In this document: in pieces, positions 48,781-58,958 of the stretch | How the letters are laid out: each line of letters opens with the position of its first letter | Numbering within the stretch: position 1 is the first letter of the stretch | From: Streptomyces prunicolor NBRC 13075 | GTDB lineage: Bacteria; Actinomycetota; Actinomycetes; Streptomycetales; Streptomycetaceae | DNA length: 64,000 nucleotides | Assembly: GCF_000367365.1 (NCBI RefSeq) | Contig: NZ_BARF01000088.1 | Coordinates: forward strand, 1 to 64,000 | Reading direction: 5' to 3' | Translations under genes and position numbers: made by a program | Notes under the pieces: generated by a model | What the model saw: the letters and a program-made list of their open reading frames with translations, nothing else | Told to the model about the DNA's origin: nothing | Databases searched by the model: none

Positions 48781-50024
48781 CTGCTGTCCCCATCCCCCCT
48801 GCTCGCGCGGGTGTCCCCGCCGCGAGCCAGTGCTGACCGACCCGCGATCGCGGTGCGGTACTCCTCCAGCAGGCGCTCCAGGCCGACGGCCGGGCTGAAT
48901 CCCTGCTCGTAGCGGCGCCGGGCCGCCTGCCCCATCTCCCGGTTGCGGGCCGGCTCGGCCGCGATCCGGCGTATGCGGGACGCGAGCGAGGCGGGCTCGC
49001 CCGGCCGGTGCAGCAGCCCGGTGACGCCGTCCTCGACGAGTTCGACGAAGGCGCCGTGACCGGCGGCGACGGTCGGCACCCCGGCCGCCATCGCCTCCAC
49101 GACCACCAGGCCGAACGCCTCAAGCCACGTCGAGGGAGCCACCACGGCGACCGACCGCGCGATGGCCTCCCGGCACTCCGCCGCGTCCAACAGGCCGACG
49201 TAGCGCACGTCGTCGCGGCCCGCGGCCCAGGCGGTCACCTCCGGCTCCAGCGGCCCGGTGCCGGCGATCACGAGCGGTACGCCCACACCGCCGCCCGCCG
49301 CGATCTCGTCCCACGCGGTCATGAGCAGCCGCACGCCCTTGGCCTCCGCGAGCCGGCCGAGATACAGCACATGCTCGCCGTCACCCGTGCGGCGACTGCC
49401 CGGCTCCGGCACGAAGTTGTGCTTCACCGCCAGCCGCTCGGCCGGCATGCCGGACCGCACCAGGACGTCACGCTGCGCCGCGGAGATGCAGAGGAACCGC
49501 TCCACGCCGGACCACCAGCGCCGCCGGTTGACCGACAGGCTGACCGCGAGCGGCACGGTCGCCAGGCGGGAGTTGCGGTAGCAGCCGTGCCGGACGGCGG
49601 GCAGCGGCGTCGAGCCGACGCACTCGGTGCACGGTCGGCCGTCCCGCTGGAGTGTGCCGGGCGGGCAGACCTGGGTGTAGTTGTGCAGCGTGGCGACGGC
49701 GGGCACATCGGCGTCGGCGCAGGCGGCGAGCACGGCGGGCGACAGGAGCGGGAAGACGTTGTGGACGTGCACCACGTCCGGCCGCTCGGCGCGCAGCTTG
49801 GCGGCGAGCTCCGTACGTACGGCCGGGTTCCACGGCACCAGGAGCGGCACCGCGACCTTGCCGAGGAGGGAGCGGGCGCCGATGTCGTCGCTGCGCCGCT
49901 CGAACACCTCGACCCGGTGGCCGGCCGCGCGCAGCAGCTCCACCTCCTGGTCGACGACCTTGTTCTCCCCGCTCGGCTGCGCCGAGTTGTAGCGGTTGTG
50001 CACCACGAGAACGTGCATGCTCAC
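48777..50024 (-). CDS. Glycosyltransferase family 4
   Basis: This GT-B retaining glycosyltransferase has 415 residues. It opens with HVLVVHNRYNSAQPSGENKV and has VVHVHNVFPLLSPAVL. The donor site is VLYLGRLAEAKGVRLL and the EX7E motif is EAFGLVVVEAMAAGVP. The GTG at 50024 has GGAGG four bases upstream and overlaps the ligase stop (GTGA); ATG 50018 is an alternative. It adds a sugar to the repeat unit on the cytoplasmic face. Confidence 0.94.
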   Translation of the reverse strand: MSMHVLVVHNRYNSAQPSGENKVVDQEVELLRAAGHRVEVFERRSDDIGARSLLGKVAVPLLVPWNPAVRTELAAKLRAERPDVVHVHNVFPLLSPAVLAACADADVPAVATLHNYTQVCPPGTLQRDGRPCTECVGSTPLPAVRHGCYRNSRLATVPLAVSLSVNRRRWWSGVERFLCISAAQRDVLVRSGMPAERLAVKHNFVPEPGSRRTGDGEHVLYLGRLAEAKGVRLLMTAWDEIAAGGGVGVPLVIAGTGPLEPEVTAWAAGRDDVRYVGLLDAAECREAIARSVAVVAPSTWLEAFGLVVVEAMAAGVPTVAAGHGAFVELVEDGVTGLLHRPGEPASLASRIRRIAAEPARNREMGQAARRRYEQGFSPAVGLERLLEEYRTAIAGRSALARGGDTRASRGDGDSR

Positions 50025-51310
50025 TTCGCCTCCGATCTACGGGCCCAGCGCGGGACGTGCCGTCGAGGGGCTTCGGGCAGCGCGAGCGGAACGGCCCGGG
50101 CGGGTACCGCCAACAGCGAGGCGGCCAGGGCCAGATGGAGCAGATACGGCGAGGCGTCGCCCAGACCGGCCTCGGTGTACGAGGCGATCGCGCAGTAGCT
50201 GATCAGGAAGATCGCGCAGGCCCGCTGCAACGACGGCGGGCGCAGCAGCGCGACGCCGCCCAGCACGGCGATGATCAACGCGACGAGGGTGACGCCGATC
50301 AGACCCTGCTCGTTGTAGACGGCCAGCCAGCTGTTGTCGATCGGCAGCCCGCCGAAGGACTTGTCGCCCAGGCCCACGCCGAACGCCTGCTGCGCGGCGG
50401 ACCGGGGCTCGGCCAGCAGGGCGTTCCAGACCTTGGCCCGGCCGGTGAGACTGGAGAAGTTCTCCTGGCTCTGTCCGCGCAGGAACCAGGTCTGCAGCGC
50501 TGAGGCGAAGCCGACCGCGGCCACCGTGGAGATCAGCACCGCCCAGGTGAAGAAGCGGCGGGCCGCGGCGCTGGTCAGGATGAGCGAGCCGATCGCCAGC
50601 GCCAGCCCGAGGAGCAGGCCGAGCGTGGCCGTCCGGGTGTGGGTCAGCGCGAGCAGCACCAGCGACGGCACGATGACCAGTACGGCGCTGGTCCGGTCGG
50701 TCCGCCTGCCGATGACGAGCAGCGCGGTGAGCCCGATGATCACCGCCGCGTACTGCCCGATCTGCGGCGGGGTGAGCGGCCACAGCGCGCCGACGAGGCG
50801 TCCGCCGTAGAGGCCGGGCAGGGCCTTGCCCGGGGAGACGAGCAGGCCGAGGGCCACCGAGCCGAGGACCGCGAAGTAGGCCCGGATGTGGTAGCGGACG
50901 AACGTGAGACTGCCGTCCCACCAGCGGCTGAGCAGCCACAGTGTGCCGACGAAGAGAGTCAGCCGGAAGCAGCGGAACAGCGCGCCCATCCCGGACTCCA
51001 GGCTCGCGCTGGCGATCACGCTGGACACCAGCAGCAGGGAGAGCAGCAGTACATAGGCGCTGGCCCTGATCCGCACCCGCTGGTTGACCACGAGCGCCAG
51101 CGTGAACGCGGCGACCAGCGAGCCCATCGTGACCATCTGGATGAGGGAACGGGGCAGCGGGACGATGGTCTTCGCCCCGGCGGAGCCGAGCGTGTTGAGG
51201 ACCAGCAGTCCCCACACGATGCCGACGGTCTTCGGTGTGCCGGCCGGGCGCGGTGCGGCGCCCGGCCGCGTGCCGACCGTGTCCGGTCCGCGCGTCGGGT
51301 TCTCCCCCAT
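50021..51310 (-). CDS. O-antigen polymerase/ligase-like membrane protein (Wzy type)
   Basis: This 429-residue protein has about 10-12 membrane helices and the periplasm-facing loop of the Wzy_C/O-antigen ligase family, with RGQSQENFSSLTGRAKVWNA and GVGLGDKSFGGLPIDNSWLA as the most typical segments. It probably polymerises the lipid-linked repeats. The start at 51310 is one base after the lipoprotein stop. A GTG at 51319 would add three residues. Confidence 0.9.
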   Translation of the reverse strand: MGENPTRGPDTVGTRPGAAPRPAGTPKTVGIVWGLLVLNTLGSAGAKTIVPLPRSLIQMVTMGSLVAAFTLALVVNQRVRIRASAYVLLLSLLLVSSVIASASLESGMGALFRCFRLTLFVGTLWLLSRWWDGSLTFVRYHIRAYFAVLGSVALGLLVSPGKALPGLYGGRLVGALWPLTPPQIGQYAAVIIGLTALLVIGRRTDRTSAVLVIVPSLVLLALTHTRTATLGLLLGLALAIGSLILTSAAARRFFTWAVLISTVAAVGFASALQTWFLRGQSQENFSSLTGRAKVWNALLAEPRSAAQQAFGVGLGDKSFGGLPIDNSWLAVYNEQGLIGVTLVALIIAVLGGVALLRPPSLQRACAIFLISYCAIASYTEAGLGDASPYLLHLALAASLLAVPARAVPLALPEAPRRHVPRWARRSEAK

Positions 51311-51311
51311 C

Positions 51312-52856
51312 TCAACCACCGGCCTGGAGGTCGAGGGTGCTGCCCTTGTCCTGCAGATACGGCGCCGCCTGCCACTGCCCGAAGTCGAGCACCCGGCTCT
51401 GGTCCTCGGCGTCGAACTTCCACGGTCCGACGTAGACGTTGTCGTGCCAGCGGTTGTGCTGCTTCTCGGTGATGGCGTCGGCCACCTGCTCGCCCTTGTA
51501 CGGCGACCAGTCCGGATAGGTGCCGTAGTTGGACAGCACGGCCATGCGGTCGCACATCTCCGTGCACTTGACGACGGACTCGTCGAGCACGAAGCGGTTG
51601 TCGTGGATGTCCACCCGCTGGGTCTTCCACCGGCAGTCGGAGTAGAGGGGTGCCTTGGCGATCGCCGGTCGCACACAGGTGCTCGTCTTCTTCACCAGCA
51701 GCGTGCAGTCACCGGACGAGGTGTTGGCCGGGCTGTTGCAGAACCGGTCGGCGTTCTCCCACAGGGTGATCCCGGACCAGTTGTCCTCCAGCACGTTCCG
51801 GTAGATCTCGATCTTGTCGGTGCGGGCCTTGACCCTCGGTTCGCCGCCGGACTCGGACAGGTAGACGGTCGCGTACGGGAAGTTGTCACCGCCGTCGGCC
51901 GCCTTGCGGCCCTCGACCCAGTTGTTCCGCCGGATCGTGTTGTCCCGGATGACCGCGTTGTAGCTGGTCTCGTAGATCAGCGCGGCACCGTCATTGGCCT
52001 CGATCACGTTGTTCTCGATGCGGAAGTCGTTGTTGTTGGTGTCCGCCCACAGCCCGGCGCCGCGGTTGTCGTGCACCCAGTTCCCGCTGATCTCCGCGCC
52101 GTCGACCTCCCAGAACTTGATGCCTCCGGTGCAGCCGCAGCCCTCCTTGCGCCGCTCCCAGTCACCGGTGTTGTTGCCCGTGATCTCGTTGCCCTCGACC
52201 ACCAGGCCGGTGATACGGCCGTTGCCCTTGTAGGCGTTCATGCCGTACTGGCCGTTGTCGCGCAGGCAGTCGGCGCGCACCTGCTGGCGGGCACCGGCCA
52301 TCAGCCCGGCGCCGGAGTTGTCCTTGATCGTCGAGTGTTCGATGACCCACCCGTCGGCCGAGTCGTGGTTGACCACGCCCTCGTCCTGCGGCGCGACGAA
52401 TCCCCGCACGGTCAGAAAGCGGATGGTGACATCGGCGGCATTGCCGGTGAAGGCGTACTGGTTGACCTTCCGGCCGTCGAACACCGCGCCCGGCGCACCG
52501 ATGTAGTGGTCCCCCTTCTTGGGGATGACCTGGGCGTAGCGGTCCCGCTCCAGCTTGTGCGTGCCCGGCTTGAGCCAGAACGTGGTGTTCGGGGGGCTCT
52601 TCTTGGTCTTCGCCGCCAGGTCGCCGACCACCTTCGGGTCCACGGTGACCGCGCCCGCCGGTGCCTTCGCCGGCCCGGCGGCGGGGTTGGCGCACACCCG
52701 GGCCACGGACCGGGCGGCGGACGTGGACGTGGACGGCGCGGCGGTCGGCTTCGTCGTGGCCGGGGCGCTCGACGTGCTGTCGCAGCCGGTCGCCGTCAGC
52801 AGGGCCAGCGCCAGCGGTGCCACCGCCAACGCCCAGGGCCGCCTGTTGATCCTCAC
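51312..52856 (-). CDS. Right-handed beta-helix lipoprotein (pectate-lyase/epimerase-like fold)
   Basis: This exported protein has 514 residues. A GTG start, an RINRR positive start, a hydrophobic stretch and the lipobox TATGC (Cys25) predict a lipoprotein. A Thr/Ser/Pro linker follows. The rest is PbH1-type beta-helix repeats, such as IEHSTIKDNSGAGLMAGA, VVEGNEITGNNTGDW and IENNVIEANDGAALI. This fold occurs in alginate C5-epimerases and polysaccharide lyases. With an AlgD-like enzyme and a heparinase-like lyase in the operon, epimerisation or cleavage of a uronate polymer outside the cell is a good guess. Catalytic residues cannot be assigned. Confidence 0.85.
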   Translation of the reverse strand: MRINRRPWALAVAPLALALLTATGCDSTSSAPATTKPTAAPSTSTSAARSVARVCANPAAGPAKAPAGAVTVDPKVVGDLAAKTKKSPPNTTFWLKPGTHKLERDRYAQVIPKKGDHYIGAPGAVFDGRKVNQYAFTGNAADVTIRFLTVRGFVAPQDEGVVNHDSADGWVIEHSTIKDNSGAGLMAGARQQVRADCLRDNGQYGMNAYKGNGRITGLVVEGNEITGNNTGDWERRKEGCGCTGGIKFWEVDGAEISGNWVHDNRGAGLWADTNNNDFRIENNVIEANDGAALIYETSYNAVIRDNTIRRNNWVEGRKAADGGDNFPYATVYLSESGGEPRVKARTDKIEIYRNVLEDNWSGITLWENADRFCNSPANTSSGDCTLLVKKTSTCVRPAIAKAPLYSDCRWKTQRVDIHDNRFVLDESVVKCTEMCDRMAVLSNYGTYPDWSPYKGEQVADAITEKQHNRWHDNVYVGPWKFDAEDQSRVLDFGQWQAAPYLQDKGSTLDLQAGG

Positions 52857-54820
52857 GCGCCCCCCTGGCCGCGGAACCCGAGCACGGTGGTGAACTCGCC
52901 CGCGCCGTCGGCGAAGCCGGTGCCGATCAGCGTGGTGGTGGGTTCCTTGCGCCCGAATCCGGCGGAGTACCAGCCCAGCGGCGGGTCCGTCTCGCCGCGA
53001 TGCGCCTGCCAGGACAACTGCGCGGGCAGGTCGAGCACCGCTGAGCGGTCCTCCCCGTCCCGGGTCCAGGTGAGCACGGCCCGGTGCCCGGCCAGGTCCG
53101 CGGCGATCGCCGGGCCGAGGTGGAACGCCAACCGCACGTCCCGGCGCGGGCTTTGCCGGCCGCGGACCTCGTCGACGATCCTCAGCTCCTGGCTCTCGGC
53201 CGTCAGTTCCACCCGGCGGCGGTGCGTCGAGCCCTGGTAGCCGTCGTGCTCGGCGGCCCAACGGGCCACCCCCGCACCGGAGTTGTCCACGTCCAGGACG
53301 CGGCTGCGGGCGTGCCGGGTCCACAGGAACGGGCCGCCGGAGACGGACTGGTCACCGCCGTCCAGTTGCAGCGTGTTGTGGCCGAGGGTCGACCGGAAGT
53401 ACTGCCGCCATGCGGGCTGTCCGTGGTAGCAGTACGTCCCCGGGTCGGCGAGCACATCCACCCCGTCGTGCCGGACCTCCACGGACAGCGCGTCGGCGTG
53501 GGCGTGCGCGGCGATGGACAGGAAGCCGTGCGGACCGCCGTCGCAGCGGCACCAGATCTCCTCGGGACCGCGCAGGACGGTGAGCCCCGCGTCGGCGAAG
53601 CGGTCGGGCCTGGTCGCCGGGCGGGCGGTTCCGTCCTTCGCGTACGGCCGGACGAGCGCGGCCAGCAGCGGGGTGCGCACGTCGGTGCCGGTCACCGTCG
53701 GCCACCAGGCGAGCCGGCCGAACACGGCGTCGCCGGTGGCCAGCAGCGAACCCCAGCGGTCGGTGCCCGCGCCGTCCACGACCAGACCGAAGCCGTCGTC
53801 CGCGTCCCCCTGGCGGGGCGGACGCAGCCGGTTGTCCACGACGGCCGCCAGCGCGTCGGTCATCCGCAGCAGTACCAGCCGGAGCGGCTCGGGGACCGGC
53901 ACGTCGGCGGCATCCGCCTCGGCCACCGCGGCCAGGCCGAGTTCCAGGACGAGTCCGTGATATTCGGTGGCCAGCTCGCGGTTGAGGCCGGAGTCGAAGG
54001 TGTTGGCGCGCAACTGCCGCTCCAGCGACCGCAGCGCGCCGGACCGCCAACGCACCGACGACGGGAACCAGTTGAACGCGCAGGCCGCGGCGAACTGTCC
54101 GGCGGTCTCGGCGATGACGTGGTTGTTCGCCGAGGATCCCCGGCTGGGGAAGGCGGCCAGCCAGCGCTGGTGGTGCCAGATCTGGTTCAGCGCCACCGGG
54201 TTGTCCTCGAACAGCTCGGCCGCGCCCGGCCAGCCGTCGAGCAGCCGCCGGATCCACACCCAGGACAGCAGCCGGATGCCCAGCTCGATCCCACTGATCC
54301 AGTGCACGCCACGCAGCGGTGGGTTCGCCTTCCACCACGACCGCAGGTGATCGGCCACTCGCTCGGCGTACCGCTCGTCCCCCGTGACCGCGTAGGCGGC
54401 GGCGAGCACGGTGAGGTACTGATGCCGGGACAGCTCCCAGATCTGCTTGATGTCCCCGACCACGCCCTCGTTCCGGTACGGCACGTCGAAGGCGTAGCCC
54501 CAGGGAGCCCGGCGCCCGGTCTTCGGGTCGCACCACCAGTCCGGGTCGTCGAGGTCGTCGCGGACCACCCCGAAGAACTCGACGTGCCCGTACATCAGCC
54601 GGTCCGCCTCGGCGACGAGCCGTTTCGCGGCGTCCGGCGGCACCGAGGCGATCGCTCCTTCGGGCAGGACCGCGGTGAACCGGGCGCCGGTCACGCTCGG
54701 GGAGTCCGGCCGCGCCGACCGCCAACGCCGCCTGCGCACGGCGTCGCCCGCCCGGCCCGCGACCTCGCGCGGTCCCATCCGGGACAGCCGCCGCAGGTAC
54801 CAGCCCGCGCTCATGGTCAT
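52853..54820 (-). CDS. Heparinase II/III-like polysaccharide lyase
   Basis: This 655-residue protein has the N-terminal alpha/alpha toroid and C-terminal beta-sheet of heparinase II/III and alginate lyases. Landmarks are HWISGIELGIRLLSWVWI, SSANNHVIAETAGQFAAA, the catalytic-type ATEYHGLVLELGL and HAHADALSVEV, and YCYHGQPAWRQYFRSTLGHN. No signal peptide is visible, so it may act in the cytoplasm or be exported by another way. Such a lyase in a polymer operon may trim or clear the product. The ATG (54820) overlaps the bi-domain gene stop as ATGA; ATG 54814 is possible. Confidence 0.9.
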   Translation of the reverse strand: MTMSAGWYLRRLSRMGPREVAGRAGDAVRRRRWRSARPDSPSVTGARFTAVLPEGAIASVPPDAAKRLVAEADRLMYGHVEFFGVVRDDLDDPDWWCDPKTGRRAPWGYAFDVPYRNEGVVGDIKQIWELSRHQYLTVLAAAYAVTGDERYAERVADHLRSWWKANPPLRGVHWISGIELGIRLLSWVWIRRLLDGWPGAAELFEDNPVALNQIWHHQRWLAAFPSRGSSANNHVIAETAGQFAAACAFNWFPSSVRWRSGALRSLERQLRANTFDSGLNRELATEYHGLVLELGLAAVAEADAADVPVPEPLRLVLLRMTDALAAVVDNRLRPPRQGDADDGFGLVVDGAGTDRWGSLLATGDAVFGRLAWWPTVTGTDVRTPLLAALVRPYAKDGTARPATRPDRFADAGLTVLRGPEEIWCRCDGGPHGFLSIAAHAHADALSVEVRHDGVDVLADPGTYCYHGQPAWRQYFRSTLGHNTLQLDGGDQSVSGGPFLWTRHARSRVLDVDNSGAGVARWAAEHDGYQGSTHRRRVELTAESQELRIVDEVRGRQSPRRDVRLAFHLGPAIAADLAGHRAVLTWTRDGEDRSAVLDLPAQLSWQAHRGETDPPLGWYSAGFGRKEPTTTLIGTGFADGAGEFTTVLGFRGQGGA

Positions 54821-57006
54821 GGCGTCCTCGTCAGCGTCACCGGCGCGTCGCCGGCCAGGCCGGTCTGTACGGCGAGGGTGGCCGCCGTGGTGGCGACCAG
54901 CGACTCCAGCGGCACCGGCATCGGTCCGCCGGTCCGAACCGCCTTGATGAACGCGGCCAGTTCGGCGTTCTGGCCCTTGTCCCTGGCCTTGGGCAGCCGC
55001 GAACTGACCCACTTCTTACCGCCGTAGACCGAGGCACGGACGAAGTCGTCGAGCCGCAGCACCTTGCCGTCCGCGACCAGGTCCAGCGTCTCCTTGGGGA
55101 AGCCGGGTGCGCCGGTGGTGACGTAGCTGATGGTGGCGGTGGACCCGTCCGGGTAGCGCAGGACGACCTGGAGGTCCTCGTTGCCGGGCGCGGCTGTCGC
55201 GTAGACGGAGACCGGGTCGGCGTCGAGGAGCCAGCTCGCCGTGTCGATGAAGTGGCCGCCCTCGCCGGCGAACCGCGAGCCCTCGGCGCCCTGTTGGAGG
55301 TACCAGCTGCCGTGCTGGAGCTTGCCCGCGTTGACCAGGTAGCGGAGGCTCGCCGGACCGGTCCGGGTGCCGAAGCGGTTCTTGGCCTCCTGGAGCAGCG
55401 GCGCGAACCGGCGGTTGAAGCCCACCTGTAGCCGGTCGTTGCCGGACTCCTCCACCGCCGCGAGCACTCCGGCCAGTTCGTCCTCGGTGAGGGCCAGGGG
55501 CTTCTCCACGAACACCGTCTTGCCGGCCAGCAGTGCCTGCCGGGTCAGTTCGGCGTGCGAGCTGTGCCGGGTGACCACGAACACCGCGTCGATGGACTTG
55601 TCGCCGAGCACGGCGTCGAGGTCGGTGGTCGCCTGGGCGAAGCCGAACTTCCGCTGCGCGTTGGCGGCGGACAGCGCCGTCGTGGTGACGACGGTCGACA
55701 GCTCGACGCCCTCGCGCTGTGAAAGGTGCGGCAGCAGCATCGACGTCGCGTAGTTTCCCGCGCCTACGAAAGCGAGCCGCACCGGCGTCTTGGCGGATCG
55801 GGCCGGGGCGACGGTCGTGCCGGTGCGTCGCACCTCGGGCACGGATACCTCCGGGGCCGCCGACTCCCCTTGTTCCGCCGCTTGTTCGGGGTAGCGGAAC
55901 AGCACGGCAACGGCTTTGAGGTCGCCGTCCTTCAGGCTCCGGTAGGTCTCCACGGCGTCGTCGAAGTCGGCGATGTGGGAGACCAGGGGCTCCACGTCGA
56001 CCCTGCCGCGGGCGAGGAGATCGAGGAAGCACGCCAGGTTGCGGCGCTCGGTCCAGCGCACGTAGCCGATCGGGTAGTCGCGTCCCTCCAGCTCGTACGA
56101 CGGGTCGTAGCGCCCGGGGCCGTAGGAGCGCGAGAAGCGGACGTCGAGTTCCTTCTCGTAGTACGCGTTCCACGGCAGGTCCAGGCGGCACTTGCCGATG
56201 TCGACGACCCGGCCGCGGTCCCGTGCGAGCCGGGCGGCCAGCTCGACGGGCTGGTTGCTGCCGCCGCCGGCGGCCAGGAACACCTGGTCCACGCCGTGGC
56301 CGTCGGTGAGTTCGGCGACGGCCGCCTCCACGGCCGGGGACGCGGGGTCGCCGCAGGCCGCGGCGCCCAGGCGCTCGGCGAGTTCGCAGCGCGTCGGGTC
56401 GGGGTCGGCGCCGACCACGCGGACTCCCGCGGCGGTGAGGAGCTGCACCACCAGCTGCCCGATCAGGCCGAGGCCGATGACCAGTGCCACCTCGCCGAGT
56501 TGCGGCTCGCCCTGGCGGACGCCCTGCATCGCGATCGAGCCGACGGTGCCGAAGGCCGCGTGGCGCGGCGCGAGTCCGTCGGGGACCGGGGCGTAGAGGT
56601 TCTTCGGCACCCAGTTCAGCTCGGCGTGCAGCGCGTGCTCGTTGCCGGCGCAGGCCACGAGGTCGCCGACCTTCACGTCGTCGATCCCGGCGCCGACCTG
56701 CTCGACCACCCCGCACAGCGAGTAGCCCAGCGGCGTGTAGGAGTCCAGCTTGCCCATCACCTTGCGGTAGGTGGCGGGCACCCCGTTGGTGGCCACGCTC
56801 TGCATGACCTTGGCCACCTGGTCCGGCCGTGAGCGGGCCTTGCCCAGCATCGACATGCCGGCCTCGGAGACCTTCATGAGCTCGGTGCCGGTGGATATCA
56901 GCGAGTAGGCGCTGCGGACCAGCACACCGCCCGGCTTGCACCCCGGTACCGGAACGTCGAGCACCGCCAGCTCGCCGCTCTTGTAGTTCTGTACAACCTG
57001 CTTCAC
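54817..57006 (-). CDS. Bi-domain oxidoreductase (MDR dehydrogenase fused to Gfo/Idh/MocA)
   Basis: This 729-residue fusion has two dehydrogenases. Residues 1-370 are a zinc-alcohol-dehydrogenase-like domain (YTPLGYSLCGVVEQVGAG, ALVIGLGLIGQLVVQLL), but few zinc ligands remain. Residues about 410-729 form a Gfo/Idh/MocA oxidoreductase (LAFVGAGNYATSMLLPHL, FVEKPLALTEDE). This fusion occurs widely in exopolysaccharide loci next to heparinase-like and asparagine-synthase-like genes, and may make an unusual sugar or sugar acid. A GTG after CAGGAGT starts it. It lies 15 bases after the AsnB gene. Confidence 0.93.
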   Translation of the reverse strand: MKQVVQNYKSGELAVLDVPVPGCKPGGVLVRSAYSLISTGTELMKVSEAGMSMLGKARSRPDQVAKVMQSVATNGVPATYRKVMGKLDSYTPLGYSLCGVVEQVGAGIDDVKVGDLVACAGNEHALHAELNWVPKNLYAPVPDGLAPRHAAFGTVGSIAMQGVRQGEPQLGEVALVIGLGLIGQLVVQLLTAAGVRVVGADPDPTRCELAERLGAAACGDPASPAVEAAVAELTDGHGVDQVFLAAGGGSNQPVELAARLARDRGRVVDIGKCRLDLPWNAYYEKELDVRFSRSYGPGRYDPSYELEGRDYPIGYVRWTERRNLACFLDLLARGRVDVEPLVSHIADFDDAVETYRSLKDGDLKAVAVLFRYPEQAAEQGESAAPEVSVPEVRRTGTTVAPARSAKTPVRLAFVGAGNYATSMLLPHLSQREGVELSTVVTTTALSAANAQRKFGFAQATTDLDAVLGDKSIDAVFVVTRHSSHAELTRQALLAGKTVFVEKPLALTEDELAGVLAAVEESGNDRLQVGFNRRFAPLLQEAKNRFGTRTGPASLRYLVNAGKLQHGSWYLQQGAEGSRFAGEGGHFIDTASWLLDADPVSVYATAAPGNEDLQVVLRYPDGSTATISYVTTGAPGFPKETLDLVADGKVLRLDDFVRASVYGGKKWVSSRLPKARDKGQNAELAAFIKAVRTGGPMPVPLESLVATTAATLAVQTGLAGDAPVTLTRTP

Positions 57007-57021
57007 CAGAACTCCTGTTTT

Positions 57022-58956
57022 CTAAGCCGTCGTCCGAGCGCTCTGGGCGGAGCCAGAGGTCGCGTCGCGATACCAGTACTCGAGGGTCAGTACGTGCCAC
57101 AGATGTTTGGAGTAGTCCGCCTGTCCGGCGGCGTCCTCGGCGACCATGCGCGCCAGCGCGTCGCGGCGCAGGAGCCCGGAGTTGACGAGCACGCCGTCGT
57201 TGACCACCTCGCGCACCAGCGGTGCCAGGTCCCGGCTCATCCAGGCCCGCAGCGGGGCGCTGAACAGGCCCTTGGGCCGGTACACGATCTCCCGGGGCAG
57301 GATCGAGGTGGCCGCTTCCTTGAGAGCGGCCTTGCCCTGCCGTCCGACGATCTTGCGATCGCCGGGCACGGCGAACGCCGCCTTGACCACCTCGACGTCC
57401 ACGTACGGCACCCGCACCTCGGTCGACGCGGCCATGCTCGACCGGTCCGTGTAGGCGAGGTTCAGTCCCGGCAGGAACATCCGGGCATCGGTCAGGCACA
57501 TGCGGTTGACGAAGTCGTCGAGGTCGTTGTCCTGGTAGACGTCGGCGTGTTCGGTCAGCACATCGTCGACCGTCCCGGCCAGATCCGGGTTGAGCAGGGC
57601 CAGCAGTTCGTCCTGGTCGTACATGGTGTAGCTGCGCCGGAACGCGGTCTCCTCCGGCAGATCGGCGAAGGAGAGGAACCGCTTCGCGAACCGCACCGAC
57701 CGGTAACCGCGCCGGGCCGAGGCGACCGGCAGCCGGTCCACGACTCCGGACACCCCGCGCCGCAGGGGCCGGGGGACGCGCTGGTAGCGCAGCGCGAGCA
57801 GGTTGGCGAAGTGCTTGCGGTATCCCGCGAACAGCTCGTCCGCGCCCATCCCCGAGAGCATCACCTTGACCCCGGCCTCCCGGGCGGCCATGCAGATCAG
57901 GTACGTGTTGATCGCGGCGGGGTCGCCGATCGGCTCGTCCAGGCTGTACGTCATCTGCGGCAGCAGGTCGAGCACGTTCGGGGCGATCTCGATCTCGTGC
58001 AGGTCGACACCGAACTGCTCGGCGACCTGCCGGGCGTAGCGCAGGTCGTCGGGCATCGCCTCGAACTTGGCGTCCTCGGCGCGGAATCCGATGGTGTAGG
58101 CGGAGATCCCGGGCTGGTGGCGGGCCGCCAGCGCGGTCAGATAGCTGGAGTCGAGGCCGCCGGAGAGGAAGGTCGCCACAGGTACGTCGGAGAGCAGATG
58201 GCGCCGGGTCGACTCCTCGACGACGGCGTCGAGGTCCGGCCGCTCACCGGCCAGCGCCCGGTCCCGGCCCTCGGCGGCGACGTCCTTCAGGTTCCAGAAG
58301 CTGCCGCGCTCCACCCGGCCGTCGGGCCGGCAGCGCAGCCAGCTCCCCGGTGGAAGCTTCTCCGCCTCGCGGAACGCGCAGCGCGAGTCCGGCACCCAGT
58401 AGTAGAGGAGGGACGCCACCAGCGCCGCCTGGTCCACCTCCAGCGACTTGCCGGTCGCGGCGGCGAGCGCCTTGAGCTCGGAGGCGAACATCAGGCCCTG
58501 GCCGCGCCGGAGCAGGAACAGCGGCTTGATGCCCAACTGGTCGCGGACGAGCACCAGTTCACCGGTCCGCTCGTCGAAGACGCCGAACGCGAACATGCCG
58601 CGCAGCCGGGGCAGGCAGTCCGTGCCCCAGCGCCGCCAGGCCTCCAGGAGCACCTCGGTGTCGGAGGTACCGCGGAAGCGCACCCCGGTGGCCACCAACT
58701 CGGCGCGGAGTTCGGGCGCGTTGTACAGCTCGCCGTTGTACGTCAGGGCCAGGCCGTCGGAGACCATCGGCTGGGCGCCGGTCTCGGACAGGTCGATGAT
58801 GGACAAACGACGGTGCCCGAGTTGCACTTCGCCGTCACCCAGGGGGTGGCCGTAGCGGCCCGAGCCGTCCGGGCCCCGGTGGGCGAGGGTGTCGGTGAGC
58901 CGGTCGGTGACGGCCTTTCCGTCCGGCCATCGGTACGTGCCCGCGATGCCACACAC
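57022..58956 (-). CDS. asnB: Glutamine-dependent asparagine synthetase-like amidotransferase
   Basis: This 644-residue protein has an N-terminal class II glutaminase with the nucleophile Cys2 (start CGIAGTYRWPDG, then TLAHRGPDGSG and LTYNGELYN) and a C-terminal ATP-pyrophosphatase synthetase with the PP-loop FLSGGLDSSYLTAL and MLSGMGADELFAGYRKH. Placing the start at GTG 58956 with AGGAGGT upstream puts Cys at position 2, as required. In polysaccharide loci such enzymes amidate uronic acids. With the AlgD-like gene next door, production of a uronamide is more likely than free asparagine. Confidence 0.93.
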   Translation of the reverse strand: MCGIAGTYRWPDGKAVTDRLTDTLAHRGPDGSGRYGHPLGDGEVQLGHRRLSIIDLSETGAQPMVSDGLALTYNGELYNAPELRAELVATGVRFRGTSDTEVLLEAWRRWGTDCLPRLRGMFAFGVFDERTGELVLVRDQLGIKPLFLLRRGQGLMFASELKALAAATGKSLEVDQAALVASLLYYWVPDSRCAFREAEKLPPGSWLRCRPDGRVERGSFWNLKDVAAEGRDRALAGERPDLDAVVEESTRRHLLSDVPVATFLSGGLDSSYLTALAARHQPGISAYTIGFRAEDAKFEAMPDDLRYARQVAEQFGVDLHEIEIAPNVLDLLPQMTYSLDEPIGDPAAINTYLICMAAREAGVKVMLSGMGADELFAGYRKHFANLLALRYQRVPRPLRRGVSGVVDRLPVASARRGYRSVRFAKRFLSFADLPEETAFRRSYTMYDQDELLALLNPDLAGTVDDVLTEHADVYQDNDLDDFVNRMCLTDARMFLPGLNLAYTDRSSMAASTEVRVPYVDVEVVKAAFAVPGDRKIVGRQGKAALKEAATSILPREIVYRPKGLFSAPLRAWMSRDLAPLVREVVNDGVLVNSGLLRRDALARMVAEDAAGQADYSKHLWHVLTLEYWYRDATSGSAQSARTTA

Positions 58957-58958
58957 GT